From Glycocaulis sp051859565 (lineage in GTDB: Bacteria > Pseudomonadota > Alphaproteobacteria > Caulobacterales > Maricaulaceae): a DNA stretch of 64,000 bases. Position 1 is the first letter of the stretch. Every line of letters begins with the position of its first letter. Of this stretch, positions 1-8,496 are shown in pieces. The position numbers were made by a program, and so were the translations under genes. The notes under the pieces were generated by a model that saw nothing but the letters and a program-made list of their open reading frames with translations, ran no database searches and was not told the origin of the DNA. The stretch covers positions 248,001 through 312,000 of the forward strand of contig NZ_JBHYFK010000002.1 in the NCBI RefSeq assembly GCF_051859565.1. Direction: 5' to 3'.

Positions 1-1
1 T

Positions 2-625
2 GATCTGGTGCGGGCGCTGAATGAATCGATTGCCCGCTTCGGCCTTGATCCGGTGCCGGTTGATGATGTTCGCGCCATGGTCGGACGTGGCGCGCGGGCG
101 CTGATCGTGCGGGCTTTCGACCGGGCCGGTGCCGTTCTGGAGCCGGACATGGCCGAATCGGCCCTGTCGCATTTCCTGATGACCTATGGCGCGGATATCG
201 CCGCACACAGCCGGCCGTTCGACGGGGTGGAGGCCGCGCTGGATGTCCTGGCGGCATCCGGCGCGCGGCTCAGCGTATGTACCAACAAGCCGTCGGCTCT
301 AGCACGCCAGCTGATAGAGGCGTTGGACCTGACGGGCCGGTTCGAGCGGATCACCGGGCCGGAGGATGCACCGGCCAGGAAGCCCGACCCGTCCCATCTG
401 CTGGCCGCTGCCGGTGAAGGCGATACAGGGCGTTTTATCGCGCTGGTGGGCGATTCCGAGCCTGATGCACTGGCAGCACAGGGCGCAGGCGTGGCCTGTC
501 TGCTGTTTTCGAGAGGTTACAGCGAAAAGCCGGTCAGCACGCTGGGCGCTGACCGGCTTTTCGATCACTTCGACGATCTGCCTGCCATGCTCGCCGAACT
601 GGCTGCGGGCAGGCGATCGGTCTGA
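2..625 (+). CDS. gph: Phosphoglycolate phosphatase, HAD family (5' end off window)
   Basis: The reading frame is open from the first bases of the window, so the start and HAD motif I (DxDGT) lie upstream. What remains shows motif II in CTNKP, the motif III lysine in ARKPDP and the acidic motif VGDSEPDA. The layout fits Gph-type phosphatases, which hydrolyse 2-phosphoglycolate formed by oxygen damage to DNA ends or by side reactions. An internal GTG at position 8 is unlikely to be the start, because the residues before it (D-L) continue the usual cap-domain helix. Other small-molecule HAD phosphatases cannot be excluded. Confidence 0.8.
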   Translation, partial: DLVRALNESIARFGLDPVPVDDVRAMVGRGARALIVRAFDRAGAVLEPDMAESALSHFLMTYGADIAAHSRPFDGVEAALDVLAASGARLSVCTNKPSALARQLIEALDLTGRFERITGPEDAPARKPDPSHLLAAAGEGDTGRFIALVGDSEPDALAAQGAGVACLLFSRGYSEKPVSTLGADRLFDHFDDLPAMLAELAAGRRSV

Positions 626-627
626 AA

Positions 628-846
628 TTACGCGCTGCGGCGATTCTCGCCACGGTCATTGGCCGGGCGCGGCATGCCGTTGACGAGGTTGGAGCGCACA
701 TCGGTGCGGGCAGACCGCATGGCGGGCATGAAGCCAGCGTCCACGAGATCGACGGTCACGTCGTAACCGCGCTCTTTCCAGTAGGCTTCAATACGTTCTT
801 TCAGGCGGCGCGCGCCTTCAGGCGTGCAGAGGTCATTACTGGCCAT
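628..846 (-). CDS. Small conserved hypothetical protein, 72 aa
   Basis: A short basic/acidic protein starting MASNDLCTPEGARRL, with an amphipathic helix carrying KERIEAYWKERGYDV and a C-terminal stretch ending in DRGENRRSA. The chosen ATG (846-844) follows a strong ribosome binding site, GAAGGAG. A longer frame reaching position 930 has no such site. The gene is convergent with the phosphatase gene, with 2 bases between the stop codons. I recognise the general look of a small protein widespread in Caulobacter-like bacteria but know no function for it. Confidence 0.75.
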   Translation of the reverse strand: MASNDLCTPEGARRLKERIEAYWKERGYDVTVDLVDAGFMPAMRSARTDVRSNLVNGMPRPANDRGENRRSA

Positions 847-1061
847 GTCTCTATTCTCCTTCGACGCGCTTAGGGCCTTGAAGCGCACCGGCTCTGGTGA
901 CTGTAGGGTGTCATACCGGGGCCGCTTCATGCGCCCGGCGGTATGAGCGATATAGATGCTTTGTCTTCTTGACGGAAGTGTGACGAAAGCCCTCCTCGCG
1001 ATTTTGTTATCCAGCCAGTGAATGCATGCAGCGAAATCGAGTCGGCTCGGCGATCCAGCGC

Positions 1062-1091
1062 TTGACCGCGTGCGTGTTTTGCCTCTATACG
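1062..1091 (+). promoter_or_regulatory. Sigma-70-type promoter of the tRNA-Val gene
   Basis: TTGACC at 1062-1067 and TATACG at 1086-1091 are separated by 18 bases. They sit 11 bases before the mature tRNA 5' end, the expected place for a stable RNA promoter. This is a match to the housekeeping consensus by eye, not an experimental start site. Confidence 0.55.
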
Positions 1092-1102
1092 CCGCTCCCT
1101 CC

Positions 1103-1177
1103 GGGCGATTAGCTCAGCGGTAGAGCACTTCGTTCACACCGAAGGGGTCACTAGTTCGATCCTAGTATCGCCCACCA
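1103..1177 (+). tRNA. tRNA-Val(CAC)
   Basis: The cloverleaf folds fully. The acceptor stem is GGGCGAT with ATCGCCC, the D arm is GCTC/GAGC, the anticodon stem is CTTCG/CGAAG with loop TTCACAC, and the T arm is ACTAG-TTCGATC-CTAGT. CCA is encoded at 1175-1177. The anticodon is CAC at 1135-1137, reading the valine codon GTG. Confidence 0.97.
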
Positions 1178-1212
1178 GATTTCCTCATTAAATCTGTGTA
1201 ATGCCGGATTTT

Positions 1213-1248
1213 CGACTGCCCTCAGGCCAATGCCTGCAAGGGCAGTCG
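1213..1248 (+). terminator. Stem-loop downstream of tRNA-Val, possible terminator
   Basis: Nine-bp arms CGACTGCCC (1213-1221) and GGGCAGTCG (1240-1248) enclose a second short stem, AGGC/GCCT. The bases after it include only TTTT, so intrinsic termination is plausible but not typical. ATGCCGG-TTTT-like bases occur on both sides of the hairpin (1201-1212 and 1249-1259). Confidence 0.35.
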
Positions 1249-1298
1249 ATGCCGGTTTTGCGCGCGACACGGACAGCATCGCCCCTGAGGGAGGCGGA

Positions 1299-1312
1299 TC
1301 ACTTTAAAGTGA
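1299..1312. promoter_or_regulatory. 14-bp perfect palindrome, possible operator
   Basis: TCACTTTAAAGTGA reads the same on both strands and lies 214 bases before the iron-binding protein start. Such a symmetric AT-centred site could bind a dimeric regulator. No regulator is identified. Confidence 0.25.
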
Positions 1313-1428
1313 CCATTGGAGTGGCGGCCGCGTGTCGCGCCACTTCGGAAATGTTGTCTTTCCTTTTGGGAAACGCTGGGCACGTTCGGCGGGGCTGCAT
1401 GGCCCCTCAATTAACTCACACTTGCTCT

Positions 1429-1443
1429 TGCGAAGCGTTCGCA
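1429..1443. promoter_or_regulatory. Fur-like palindrome upstream of the iron importer
   Basis: TGCGAA-GCG-TTCGCA is a perfect inverted repeat ending 82 bases before the start of the iron-binding protein gene. Its arms resemble alphaproteobacterial Fur-type operators (TGCGAAT-centred sites), though the central triplet is not the usual one. Assignment rests on arm similarity and on the iron-uptake context. Confidence 0.35.
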
Positions 1444-1525
1444 GAACTGGCATGACGGCCGGTAACGGCGCCGGACCCTTTTGACGGAGGCTCTCTGTGC
1501 TGCCGCAAACCGTGAGAGGAACGCC

Positions 1526-2566
1526 ATGTCTGACCGTCTCCGCCTTTCCATAATCGGCGCTCTTTGTGCCTCGCTGGGGCTGACCGCCTGTGGCCAACCT
1601 GAGCAGGACAGCGTCGTCAACGTGTTCTCGGCGCGCCATTACGCGTCCGATCAGGAAGTGTTCCGGGCCTTCACCGAAGAGACAGGCATCGCGATCAATC
1701 TGGTCGAGGCTGATGGCGATCTGCTGATCGAGCGGGTTCGCGCCGATGGCGAGCGTTCGCAGGCTGATGTCATCATCACTGTCGATGCGGGCCGTCTGCA
1801 CCGTGCCGAGCAGGCGGGCCTGTTCCAGCCCGCAGGCGATCTGGGCGGCATGCTGGACCGGGTGCCCGACGCCCTGGTGCATCCCGATAATCTCTGGTTC
1901 GGCTTCGCGACCCGCGCCCGCGTCATTGTTTATGCGCGTGACCGTGTGGACCCGTCCGAGGTGCAGACTTATGCCGATCTCGCCCGTCCGGAGTTTGAAG
2001 GCCGGGTGTGTGTGCGCTCGTCCTCCAATGTCTATAACCAGTCGCTCGTCGCCGGCATGATTGCCGAAGACGGCGTTGAGGCGGCAGAAAGCTTTGCGCG
2101 CGGCATCGCCCAGAATCTCGCCCGCACCCCGCAGGGCGGCGATACTGATCAGATCCGCGCTGTCGCCGCTGGTGAATGCGATGTCGCCATCGTCAATCAT
2201 TACTATCTTGGCCGGCTGCTGAATGCCTCTGACAATGCCGATCGCGCCGTCGGCGAGGCCGTTGGGATCGTGTTTCCCGATCAGGGGCAGGGCGGCACTT
2301 ATTTGAACATCTCGGGCGCGGGCCTTGCGGCCAATGCACCCAATCCTGAAGCCGCGCGTGCCCTACTGGCCTTCCTTCTGTCGGAGCGGGCGCAGCGGGC
2401 CTTTGCCGAACTTACCAATGAGTTTCCCGCCGACCCGTCTGTCAGCTATGACAACACCGTTCTTGAAGGGTTTGCCGGTTTCGAGGCGCGTGATCTGAAC
2501 GTCAACGCGCTGGGCGAGAACGGCGCTGAAGCCCAACGCATTTTTGACCGGGTGGGATGGCCATAA
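1526..2566 (+). CDS. fbpA: Iron(III) ABC transporter, periplasmic binding lipoprotein
   Basis: A 346-aa solute-binding protein of the FbpA/FutA/Afu family that captures ferric iron and hands it to the FbpB permease. The N-terminus is a lipoprotein signal: residues 1-21 are hydrophobic and end in the lipobox L-T-A-C, with Cys22 as the lipid anchor. The mature start NVFSARHYASDQEVFRAF is characteristic, and paired tyrosines (NHYYLG) match the iron-ligating region of the family. The ATG at 1526 follows GAGAGG. An upstream frame extension lacks a binding site and would bury the signal peptide. It overlaps fbpB by 10 bases. The substrate could be another metal, but the family and operon layout favour Fe(III). 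Confidence 0.9.
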   Translation: MSDRLRLSIIGALCASLGLTACGQPEQDSVVNVFSARHYASDQEVFRAFTEETGIAINLVEADGDLLIERVRADGERSQADVIITVDAGRLHRAEQAGLFQPAGDLGGMLDRVPDALVHPDNLWFGFATRARVIVYARDRVDPSEVQTYADLARPEFEGRVCVRSSSNVYNQSLVAGMIAEDGVEAAESFARGIAQNLARTPQGGDTDQIRAVAAGECDVAIVNHYYLGRLLNASDNADRAVGEAVGIVFPDQGQGGTYLNISGAGLAANAPNPEAARALLAFLLSERAQRAFAELTNEFPADPSVSYDNTVLEGFAGFEARDLNVNALGENGAEAQRIFDRVGWP

Positions 2567-4224
2567 CCGATACTGCCACACTCCGCCGCACGCTGACGGG
2601 CCGGACAGGATTGCATCCTGTCTGGCTCGCTGCTTTTGCAGGCCTTTTGTGCGCCGCGCCTTTGCTGGCCGTGGTGTGGCTGGGCGTGTCCGGCCCGTGG
2701 AGCGATTATCTGATCCACATTGCCAATACGCGTCTGGCCGAATTCCTCATCAATACCGCGATTGTGGGCCTGACGGCGGCGCTCCTGGCCGGCGTTATCG
2801 GCACAGGCACGGCCTGGCTGGTCACGCGCTATGTGTTTCCCGGCCGCAATCTCTTCCAGTGGATGCTGGCCCTGCCGCTGGCCATGCCCGCCTATGCGGC
2901 CGCCTATGGCTGGTATGATCTGACGCAAGGGGCAGGCCCGCTGGGCGGGCTGCTACCCACTGTGCACGGGCCGCTGGGGGCAGGCGCGATCTTTGGCCTC
3001 GTCTTCTACCCTTATGTCTACCTGCTGGCGCGCGAGAGCTTCTCGGCCCAGTCCGCCGATGCCTATGACGCGGCGCGCACGCTGGGCTGTTCGCCCTTTG
3101 CCGCCTTTGCCCGCACCGCCCTGCCCATGGTGCGCCCGGCCATCGCGGCGGGCCTTGCGCTGGTCGTGATGGAGGCGCTGGCAGACTATGGCACGGTCAG
3201 CCATCTGGGCGCGCCGACCCTGACCGTGGCGCTGATGCGCGCCTGGGCGGGCGAGGGGTCGATCCCTGATGCGGCGCGCCTTGCCATGCTGCTGGTGTCC
3301 ATCACCTTCCTGATTTTCATGGCCGAGCGGGCGCTGCGCCGGCGCGCGCGCCAGACAGCGGCGTCTGGCCATGTGCGCGCCTTCCGCCGCCAGAGCCTTT
3401 CCCCGCTCGCCGGGATGCTGGCGGCCTTTGCTTGTCTGTTGCCGGTGCTGATGGGGCTCGTCATTCCGGCGGCAAGGCTGGGCTGGCGGGCGGCCTATAC
3501 GCCGGCTGCAACCGGGCTGATGGATGCGGCGGTGAACTCGCTGATGCTGGCGGGCATATCGGGGCTGCTGGCAGCGGTCATCGGGCTGGGCCTTGCCTAT
3601 GCCATCCGCACCCGAAAGCTTGCCGGACGCGCCTCTGCCCGTATTGCCGCGATGGGATACGGCGTGCCGGGCGCGGTGGCGGCGCTGGGCGTGCTGATCA
3701 TCTTCGGCACGTTGCAGGGCTGGCTGGATACCGGCTGGCGTACCCTCACCGGCTCGCCCTTCCCGCTGGTGCTGACGGGTAGCGCGCTGGCGCTCATCTT
3801 TGCCTATCAGGCGCGTTTCATCGCCGCCGCCATCGGCCCCAGCGAAAGCGCGCTGTCGCGCGTCACGCCCTCCTTGGATGCAGCAGCGCGCTCGCTGGGG
3901 GCAAGACCGCTGGAGCTCGCCCGGCGCGTCCATTGGCCGCTGGTCTCATCGGGTGTCGCGCTGGCGGGCCTGCTTGTATTTGTGGAGGTTCTCAAAGAGC
4001 TTCCCGCGACGATGATTTTAAGGCCCTTCAACATGAATACGCTGGCCGTGACCGCGCACAATTATGCAGCCGATGAAAGGCTGGGCGAGGCGGCCCTCCC
4101 GGCGGTGCTGCTGGTCGTGGCGGCTTTGCCCGCGATGATCTGGATCGCCCGGCGCATTACCGCCACGGAGCGTGCGCGTGCCAGTGTGCCTCCCTCCGAA
4201 GCGATACCGGGGCTGGCTGAATGA
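2557..4224 (+). CDS. fbpB: Iron(III) ABC transporter, fused permease
   Basis: A 555-aa inner-membrane protein made of two homologous permease halves, as in FbpB/SfuB/CysW-type fused ferric permeases. Each half has about six hydrophobic segments and an EAA-like loop for contact with the ATPase: first around AYDAARTLGCSPFAAF, second around LDAAARSLGARPLELARR. The ATG lies within the last codons of fbpA (GGTGGG just upstream), indicating translational coupling. The protein ends inside the start of the ATPase gene. Confidence 0.92.
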   Translation: MAITDTATLRRTLTGRTGLHPVWLAAFAGLLCAAPLLAVVWLGVSGPWSDYLIHIANTRLAEFLINTAIVGLTAALLAGVIGTGTAWLVTRYVFPGRNLFQWMLALPLAMPAYAAAYGWYDLTQGAGPLGGLLPTVHGPLGAGAIFGLVFYPYVYLLARESFSAQSADAYDAARTLGCSPFAAFARTALPMVRPAIAAGLALVVMEALADYGTVSHLGAPTLTVALMRAWAGEGSIPDAARLAMLLVSITFLIFMAERALRRRARQTAASGHVRAFRRQSLSPLAGMLAAFACLLPVLMGLVIPAARLGWRAAYTPAATGLMDAAVNSLMLAGISGLLAAVIGLGLAYAIRTRKLAGRASARIAAMGYGVPGAVAALGVLIIFGTLQGWLDTGWRTLTGSPFPLVLTGSALALIFAYQARFIAAAIGPSESALSRVTPSLDAAARSLGARPLELARRVHWPLVSSGVALAGLLVFVEVLKELPATMILRPFNMNTLAVTAHNYAADERLGEAALPAVLLVVAALPAMIWIARRITATERARASVPPSEAIPGLAE

Positions 4225-5279
4225 ACATGATGACCAGCGACACACCGCGCGTGACCATCACCCGCGCCGAGGTGCGCCTTGGCGGTGCCGACGGTGTTGC
4301 TGTGCGCGGGGCTGATCTGGCATTGCGAGCTGGTCAGGTAACGGCTCTGCTGGGGCCATCCGGGGCAGGCAAGTCCACGCTTCTCAGGGCGATTGCCGGG
4401 CTGGAGCGCCTGCATGCGGGCGAGATCGTGTCAGATGGCAATGTGTGGAGCGGGCCGGGCGTGCATCTGGCACCGGAGCGGCGGCGCTGCGGGGTGGTGT
4501 TTCAGGATTACGCCCTGTTTCCGCACCTGACCGCGATCCAGAATGTGGCCTTTGGCCTGCGCCACTTGAGCAGCGGTGAACGCCGCCAGCGCGTAATGGA
4601 AAGCCTTGAGGCGGTGGAGTTGACCCACCGCGCGCGCGCCTATCCCCACGAGCTGTCCGGCGGGGAGCAGCAGCGCGTGGCGCTGGCCCGCGCGCTGGCG
4701 CCCGAACCTGCCGTCATGCTGCTGGACGAACCGTTTAGCGGGCTCGACCGGCGGCTGCGCGCCGACCTTTCCGCGATGACGCTGGACGTGCTGCGCCGCT
4801 CCGGCACGGCCTCGCTCATCATCACGCACGATGCCGAAGATGCGTTGGCCAGTGCCGACGAGATCGCGCTGATGGAGCGTGGCAGCATCATCCAGTCGGG
4901 CACGCCTGACGCGCTCTATCTCGCGCCTGCCAGCGAAAGCGCGGCGCGCATGCTGGGCGATGTCGATGCCTTTGCCAGCAGGGTGGATGGCGGCAATGCA
5001 TCAACGCCTCTGGGTGTGGCCGCCGCCCCTCAACCCGATGGCAGCGCCGTCACCGTGCTGGTGCGCCCGGAAGGCATTCTGGTCGGTGCGGAGGGCGAAG
5101 CCGGGGCGTCTGCCCGCATCGTCTCACGGCGCCCTGCTGGCCCCGTGGTCGTGCTGCTGATCGCGCTGGCATCGGGTGAACGCGTGACGGCCCGCGCGCC
5201 TGTCAGCCACCCGGCACATGCCGGTGATGCGGTGTCGCTCACCCTGGACCCGGCTTTTGTGAGTGTAGTGGCGGGGTAG
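4221..5279 (+). CDS. fbpC: Iron(III) ABC transporter, ATP-binding protein
   Basis: A 352-aa ATPase that powers ferric iron import. Walker A GPSGAGKST is at residues 45-53, the Q-loop lies in VVFQDYALFP, the signature LSGGEQ is at 145-150, Walker B LLDEP at 167-171 and the switch histidine follows in IITHD. About 110 residues after the ATPase core form a TOBE-like regulatory domain, as in FbpC. The ATG overlaps the fbpB stop (ATGA), so the three genes form one tightly coupled operon. Confidence 0.93.
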   Translation: MNMMTSDTPRVTITRAEVRLGGADGVAVRGADLALRAGQVTALLGPSGAGKSTLLRAIAGLERLHAGEIVSDGNVWSGPGVHLAPERRRCGVVFQDYALFPHLTAIQNVAFGLRHLSSGERRQRVMESLEAVELTHRARAYPHELSGGEQQRVALARALAPEPAVMLLDEPFSGLDRRLRADLSAMTLDVLRRSGTASLIITHDAEDALASADEIALMERGSIIQSGTPDALYLAPASESAARMLGDVDAFASRVDGGNASTPLGVAAAPQPDGSAVTVLVRPEGILVGAEGEAGASARIVSRRPAGPVVVLLIALASGERVTARAPVSHPAHAGDAVSLTLDPAFVSVVAG

Positions 5280-5298
5280 GGTTTTCACACTCTGGACG

Positions 5299-5391
5299 TG
5301 AAACCCCGGAAGCCCGAAGGGCTATCCGGGGCCTTGTTCCGCTTCTCCTGCACGAGGTCCCGGCTCTGCGCTACGCTTGGCCGGGAGTTCA
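5299..5391. repeat. Double-hairpin intergenic element, family 1, copy at 5.3 kb
   Basis: The element begins TGAAACCCCGG and ends CCGGGAGTTCA. It holds two hairpins: CCCCGGA...TCCGGGG, then TCCCGGCT...GGCCGGGA. It is the reverse complement of the copy at 14.1 kb in layout. Lying between the convergent fbpC and ggt genes, it may also stop transcription from both sides. Confidence 0.75.
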
Positions 5392-5406
5392 CGGTGGGGC
5401 TTCCCC

Positions 5407-7137
5407 CTAAGGCCGCTCCGCCACCCCATCCCTGCGCGGGTCAGCGCCGCCTTCCAGCGTGCCGTCTTCGCCCAGGCGGATGATGTGGATGCCGGAGTTT
5501 TCGCCCTGCTCGCCGCGTATCTGGTGGCCGAGCGCGCGCAAACCCTCCAGCAGCTCTGCATCAAAGCCGCTTTCAATGCTGACCACATCGCCGCGCGCCA
5601 CAACATTGGGAAGGGCTGCGGCTTCCTGCGGCGTCATCCCCCAATCCAGCATGGCGACCAGTGTCTTGGCGGTGTAGGCGATGATGGAATTGCCGCCCGG
5701 AGAGCCCGTGGCGATCAGGAAATCGCCTTCCGCATCCAGCACGATTGTAGGCGACATGGACGAGCGCGGACGCTTGCCGCCCGCTGGCGCGTTCGGGTGG
5801 GTGCGGCCTTCTGCATCTCTGGGTGCGAAGGCGAAATCGGTGAGCTGGTTGTTGAGCAGGAAGCCGCCTTGCGTCATCCGGTTATTGCCGAAGATGGACT
5901 CCACCGTGGTCGTCATCGAGACGACATTGCCGAACGTGTCGCGGATGGAATAGTGCGTGGTGCCGGGGCTATCCGGCGTGGTGTCGGCGATCACTTCCGG
6001 AGCGCCGGGCGGCGTGCCGTGGCGAACTGCGGGGATGGCCCTGTCTACCGAGATCAGGCGGCGGCGCTCGGTAAGGTAGCCGTGATCGAGCAGGCCCTGA
6101 ACCGGCACATCGGCAAAGGCCGGATCGCCGACATACTGGTCCCGGTCGGCATAGGCCAGGCGGCTGGCCTCGATGAAAAGGTGCCAGCCCTCCACCGTGT
6201 CCGGGCCGAACGCGCTCATCTCATAGCCTTCCAGCAGGGTCAGGATGGCACCTACAGCTACCGCGCCCGATGAGGGCGGCGGGGCCGAACACACACGATA
6301 TACGCGGTAGGGCACACAGATGGCCTCGCGCCGGACCGGCTCGTACCCGGCCAGGTCTTCCAGCGTCAGGAGCCCGCCCCGCGGATCGCGCGATGCGGTG
6401 GCAATAATGTCTTGCGCTATCTCGCCGGTGTAGAAATTGCGCCAGTCAGCTGCGACGGCCCGCAGGGTCTCGGCATAGCCCGGATTGGTGCGGATGAAGC
6501 CCTCAGGGTGGGCATTGCCCTCTTCATCGTAGAAATAAGAGCGGGCCGGTTCCTGACGCGACAACTGGGAAATCTGCGCCACGCGCGCGGCCATGGAAGA
6601 GGTGCGCCCTGACAGAGGAAAGCCTTCCTCGGCCAGTTCAATGCCCGCCTCGAAACCGGCCGACCAGTCCAGACGGCCATGCTCTTCATGGGCCATGGCC
6701 AGCATGGCCACCGCCCCGGGCGCGCCGGTGGACTGGCCGCTCTGCCAGGCATCAAGATAGGCCAGAGGCTCGCCGTTTTCGTCCAGCCAGTAGTCTTCTG
6801 TTACCGCCGCCGGGGCTGTCTCGCGACCGTCATAGACCGTGACGGTGCCGGACTGTGCGTCATAGCGCACCATGAAGGCCCCGCCCGCAATGCCGGAGCT
6901 TTGCGGCTCGACCAGACCCAGCACCATCTGCACCGCAATGGCGGCATCGACCGCATCGCCGCCCTGGCGCAAGACATCCAGACCGGCTTCCACCGCCAGC
7001 GGGTGGGCGGCAGAGACCATCGCTTCCTCACCGCCTGTAACCGGACCTGAAGTGCTTTGCTGCGCGCTGTCATCGCCGCTGCAGGCGATCAGGGCAAAGG
7101 GCAGGGCGGCGGTAAGCAGGAAGCGGTTCAGATGCAT
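5407..7137 (-). CDS. ggt: Gamma-glutamyltransferase, lipoprotein
   Basis: A 576-aa Ntn-hydrolase that cleaves glutathione and other gamma-glutamyl compounds, or moves the glutamyl group to an acceptor. The precursor is expected to cut itself at Thr393 (motif TTHYS), which becomes the nucleophile of the small subunit. The downstream SPGGNSII carries the glycine pair of the oxyanion hole. Length and the position of the threonine match E. coli Ggt. The chosen ATG follows an AGAGAG site and begins a lipoprotein signal with lipobox L-I-A-C (Cys19), so the enzyme should be membrane-anchored in the periplasm. A LysR gene lies 58 bases upstream on the same strand. Confidence 0.93.
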   Translation of the reverse strand: MHLNRFLLTAALPFALIACSGDDSAQQSTSGPVTGGEEAMVSAAHPLAVEAGLDVLRQGGDAVDAAIAVQMVLGLVEPQSSGIAGGAFMVRYDAQSGTVTVYDGRETAPAAVTEDYWLDENGEPLAYLDAWQSGQSTGAPGAVAMLAMAHEEHGRLDWSAGFEAGIELAEEGFPLSGRTSSMAARVAQISQLSRQEPARSYFYDEEGNAHPEGFIRTNPGYAETLRAVAADWRNFYTGEIAQDIIATASRDPRGGLLTLEDLAGYEPVRREAICVPYRVYRVCSAPPPSSGAVAVGAILTLLEGYEMSAFGPDTVEGWHLFIEASRLAYADRDQYVGDPAFADVPVQGLLDHGYLTERRRLISVDRAIPAVRHGTPPGAPEVIADTTPDSPGTTHYSIRDTFGNVVSMTTTVESIFGNNRMTQGGFLLNNQLTDFAFAPRDAEGRTHPNAPAGGKRPRSSMSPTIVLDAEGDFLIATGSPGGNSIIAYTAKTLVAMLDWGMTPQEAAALPNVVARGDVVSIESGFDAELLEGLRALGHQIRGEQGENSGIHIIRLGEDGTLEGGADPRRDGVAERP

Positions 7138-7195
7138 GGACGGTCTCTCTTTTTCAGTCAGTCTGGTGGAAAGTGTGGCGTGGCAGCGGGTTTGG

Positions 7196-8149
7196 CTAGA
7201 CCCCGGCTGTTTCAAAGGGCCTTGCCTCTTCGGTGAGGAAGCTGGCGAGCGAGCGTGCCGCACGGCTCAGCGGGCGTCCTTCGGGTGACAATAGATGATA
7301 GCGCCAGGAGAGCGGCGTCACCCCGTCGGCGATAAGGGTGATGAGGCGCCCTTCCGCGACGGCGTTTTCGGCCAGCGAGGCGCGCACCAGCGCCACGCCG
7401 CGCCCCGATACCGCCGCCCGCACGGCGTGATCGGGCGCGCTGACATGATCGCCTTGGGCGAGATCGGGCCGGTTCAACCCGCGGCGCGCCAGCCAGACCT
7501 GCCAGTCGGGCTGGGACGGATCGCGTGCCGGGGTCGTGTCATGAATGAGCGGCAGGGCGAGCACGGCCTTGCGCCAGTCGCCATCGCACTGCTCCAGCAG
7601 GTCGGGCGCGACGGCCGGCATCAGGCTTTCGGACAATAGCGGGCGCACCGCATAGCCCGGCCATTGCCCGTCGCCAAAGCGTATTTCGATATCCAGCCGG
7701 AAACGGTCCAGATCGTCCGTGCCGGGATCGCTGATCAGGTTGACATCACTGCGTCCCGCCCGGGCAAGGCGCGGGGCCAGCCAGGCGGCGGCAAAGGCAC
7801 CGGGAACCCCCAGACGCACCCGAGCAGGTGCGGCGCCTGCAAAACGCAACCGCGCGCTGGCTTCGGCAAGACTGGCAAAGGCCTCGTGGAGATAGGGCGC
7901 CGCATCGGCGGCCTCCACGGTGAGCAATACGCCCTGCCCGGTGCGCTCCAGCAGGCGGGTCTTGAGCACATCTTCCAGAAGCCGGATCTGCTGGGATACG
8001 GCGCCTGGTGTGACGCCCAACTCTCTCGCAGCTGCAGCAAGGCTGCCGCGCCGGGCGGCTGCCTCGAAGGCGCGTAAGGCGTTCAGCGGCAGGAGCGGCT
8101 GCGGCGCAGAAGAGGTCAGATCTCCATCATTCAGATTTTCTAATGCCAT
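7196..8149 (-). CDS. LysR-family transcriptional regulator, GcvA-like
   Basis: A 317-aa regulator. Residues about 21-80 form the winged helix-turn-helix (LNALRAFEAAARRGSLAAAARELGV, then TPGAVSQQIRLLE), which is the GcvA-type variant with PLNALRAF. The rest is the two-lobed effector domain typical of LysR proteins. The gene precedes ggt on the same strand with a 58-base gap, so the two may be co-transcribed or the regulator may control ggt. The effector is unknown; amino acids or small peptides would fit the neighbourhood. Confidence 0.88.
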   Translation of the reverse strand: MALENLNDGDLTSSAPQPLLPLNALRAFEAAARRGSLAAAARELGVTPGAVSQQIRLLEDVLKTRLLERTGQGVLLTVEAADAAPYLHEAFASLAEASARLRFAGAAPARVRLGVPGAFAAAWLAPRLARAGRSDVNLISDPGTDDLDRFRLDIEIRFGDGQWPGYAVRPLLSESLMPAVAPDLLEQCDGDWRKAVLALPLIHDTTPARDPSQPDWQVWLARRGLNRPDLAQGDHVSAPDHAVRAAVSGRGVALVRASLAENAVAEGRLITLIADGVTPLSWRYHLLSPEGRPLSRAARSLASFLTEEARPFETAGV

Positions 8150-8496
8150 CCCTAGGTCCGCTCGATTGCGCTCGCGCTGTGTAACGGGCCTTTTGTCTAC
8201 AAGTTCTCACTCAGCCTGTCGATTGTGCAGTGCGGGGGCGGGGATTTTTTTGAGGGGCGCCAGCATGCAGTTAGATATTCTTCGCTCAACGCGCTCCTTT
8301 TCCGTCCATGACGGCATGTGTCGCAAAATTGTTACATCGACAGGGGCTTGGCTTCCGACCGGCTCCGACTGACTGGAAACCGTCCACGCTCAACACAATG
8401 TACGGACATTCTGGACGGTATAACCACCGGATTGCTGCGCTGCAGCGTTAGCCGGCGGCACTTTTCACCGACTGATCAAAAAAGGGGATTGGACCC
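8150..8496. other. Gene-free 347-bp divergent control region
   Basis: The region lies between the start of the LysR gene (minus strand) and the TonB receptor (plus strand). No coding frame is convincing. It contains an inverted repeat ACCGTCCA (8379-8386) / TGGACGGT (8412-8419) and ends with an AAAAGGGGA ribosome site for the receptor. Promoters for both genes are expected here but no clear consensus was found. Confidence 0.5.

Larger units (their letters stand above)
1178..1525. other. Gene-free 348-bp region between tRNA-Val and the iron importer
   Basis: No convincing coding frame was seen. The region contains a strong stem-loop at 1213-1248, a 14-bp perfect palindrome at 1299-1312, a 7-bp stem (AGTGGCG/CGCCACT) at about 1319-1343 and a 15-bp palindrome at 1429-1443. 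It probably combines the tRNA 3' end with the leader and control region of the iron transporter operon. Confidence 0.6.
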
